Shown here in pieces: positions 4,610 through 5,004 of a stretch of DNA of 5,004 bases. Both the position numbers and the translations under genes were made by a program. The stretch is from an uncultured Clostridia bacterium (GTDB lineage Bacteria; Bacillota; Clostridia; Christensenellales; Aristaeellaceae): the NCBI GenBank assembly GCA_937894675.1, contig CALCQO010000011.1, positions 1 through 5,004 of the forward strand. Direction: 5' to 3'. The stretch's first letter is position 1; every line of letters starts with the position of its first letter. Under the pieces are notes generated by a model, which did not search any database, was not told the origin of the DNA, and saw only the letters and a list, made by a program, of their open reading frames with translations.

Positions 4610-5004
4610 ATGGAACTGCTAAAATTATTCGCGCTGTTTGCCGTCATGATGGTTGTCCTTGTGGCGCTGAAAAAGCCCCTTTGGCTGGGCGCTTCGGTAG
4701 CGATTATTCTAAGCTTTTTTGTCTACCGGATTTCCCCTCCGGACGCCCTTAAGCTCATCGGCGGCGCCGTTACCTCCCGGTCCACCGTGGAGATTCTGGC
4801 GGTGATTTACCTGGTCAATTTCCTCCAGGTGATGATGCAGAAGAAGGGTGCCATTGCCCAAGCGGAAAGCGCCATGATGCGGCTGTTTAACAACCGGCGG
4901 TCCATCATCATTTTCGCGCCGATTTTTATGGGGCTTCTGCCCGCGCCCAACGCGGTGGTGCTGTCGGCTCCCATCGTGGATACCACAGCCGGCAACGACT
5001 TAAG
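4610..5004 (+). CDS. DUF401-like multi-pass membrane protein, N-terminal part (runs off window)
   Basis: An open frame of 131 codons starts at ATG 4610 and continues to the window edge without a stop. Upstream, AGAAGG (4593-4598) is a fair ribosome binding site and an in-frame TAG at 4592-4594 excludes a longer start. The protein opens with two hydrophobic helices (about 4-19 and 23-39), another around 60-76, then a basic loop (NNRRS, 94-98) and a further helix at 99-113. GLLPAPNAVVLSAPIVD (108-124) resembles the GLLP-P-G-ALFSAP signature I associate with DUF401 membrane proteins, which look like ion-transporter/gluconate-permease-type carriers of unknown substrate. It lies 153 nt after the APC permease and may be the second transporter of the locus. 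The family call rests on this motif and the hydrophobic layout only. Confidence 0.75.
   Translation, partial: MELLKLFALFAVMMVVLVALKKPLWLGASVAIILSFFVYRISPPDALKLIGGAVTSRSTVEILAVIYLVNFLQVMMQKKGAIAQAESAMMRLFNNRRSIIIFAPIFMGLLPAPNAVVLSAPIVDTTAGNDL

Noticed and set aside
4033..4752. 239-codon + strand frame overlapping the permease end and the last gene
   Set aside because: It overlaps the APC coding region in another frame and continues through the hairpin. The real gene there starts at 4610 in a different frame with hydrophobic helices.

Overview
The window looks like a chromosomal segment of a moderately GC-rich Gram-positive anaerobe, most likely a Clostridia/Oscillospiraceae-type gut Firmicute. 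This is inference from the 5S-tRNA cluster with encoded CCA ends, the strong AGGAGG-like ribosome binding sites, the TTGACA-type promoter and the families present. No species can be named from the sequence alone.

Left part (1-488): the 3' portion of a 5S rRNA gene is followed on the same strand by tRNA-Asn(GTT), a CAT-anticodon tRNA (Met or Ile2) and tRNA-Trp(CCA). Strong hairpins occupy the 5S/tRNA-Asn and tRNA-Asn/tRNA-CAT spacers. A long, nearly perfect bidirectional intrinsic terminator closes the cluster.

Middle (489-845): a gene-free stretch. Its first part is GC-rich with no convincing gene. Its second part is AT-rich and dense in regulatory structure: an 11-bp inverted repeat around a TATAAT, a TTGACA promoter, two interlocked palindromes over that promoter, and four copies of an AATAC-type half-site.

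Right part (846-5004), all on the + strand: a GntR/FCD-family regulator (846-1568), a 290-base spacer holding a 31-codon basic small ORF with a strong ribosome binding site (1746-1841), an enolase-superfamily sugar-acid dehydratase-like enzyme (1859-3040), an APC-family permease (3095-4456), and the first 131 codons of a DUF401-like membrane protein (4610 to the window edge). The last is preceded by a perfect 26-nt palindrome.

The likely logic is a ligand-responsive FCD regulator controlling uptake and dehydration of a carboxylate. The pairing of a sugar-acid-type dehydratase with an amino-acid-type permease and a DUF401 transporter is unusual and leaves the substrate open. It may be an amino-sugar acid or another hydroxy acid. 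The small ORF and the half-site array are the least explained parts of the window.
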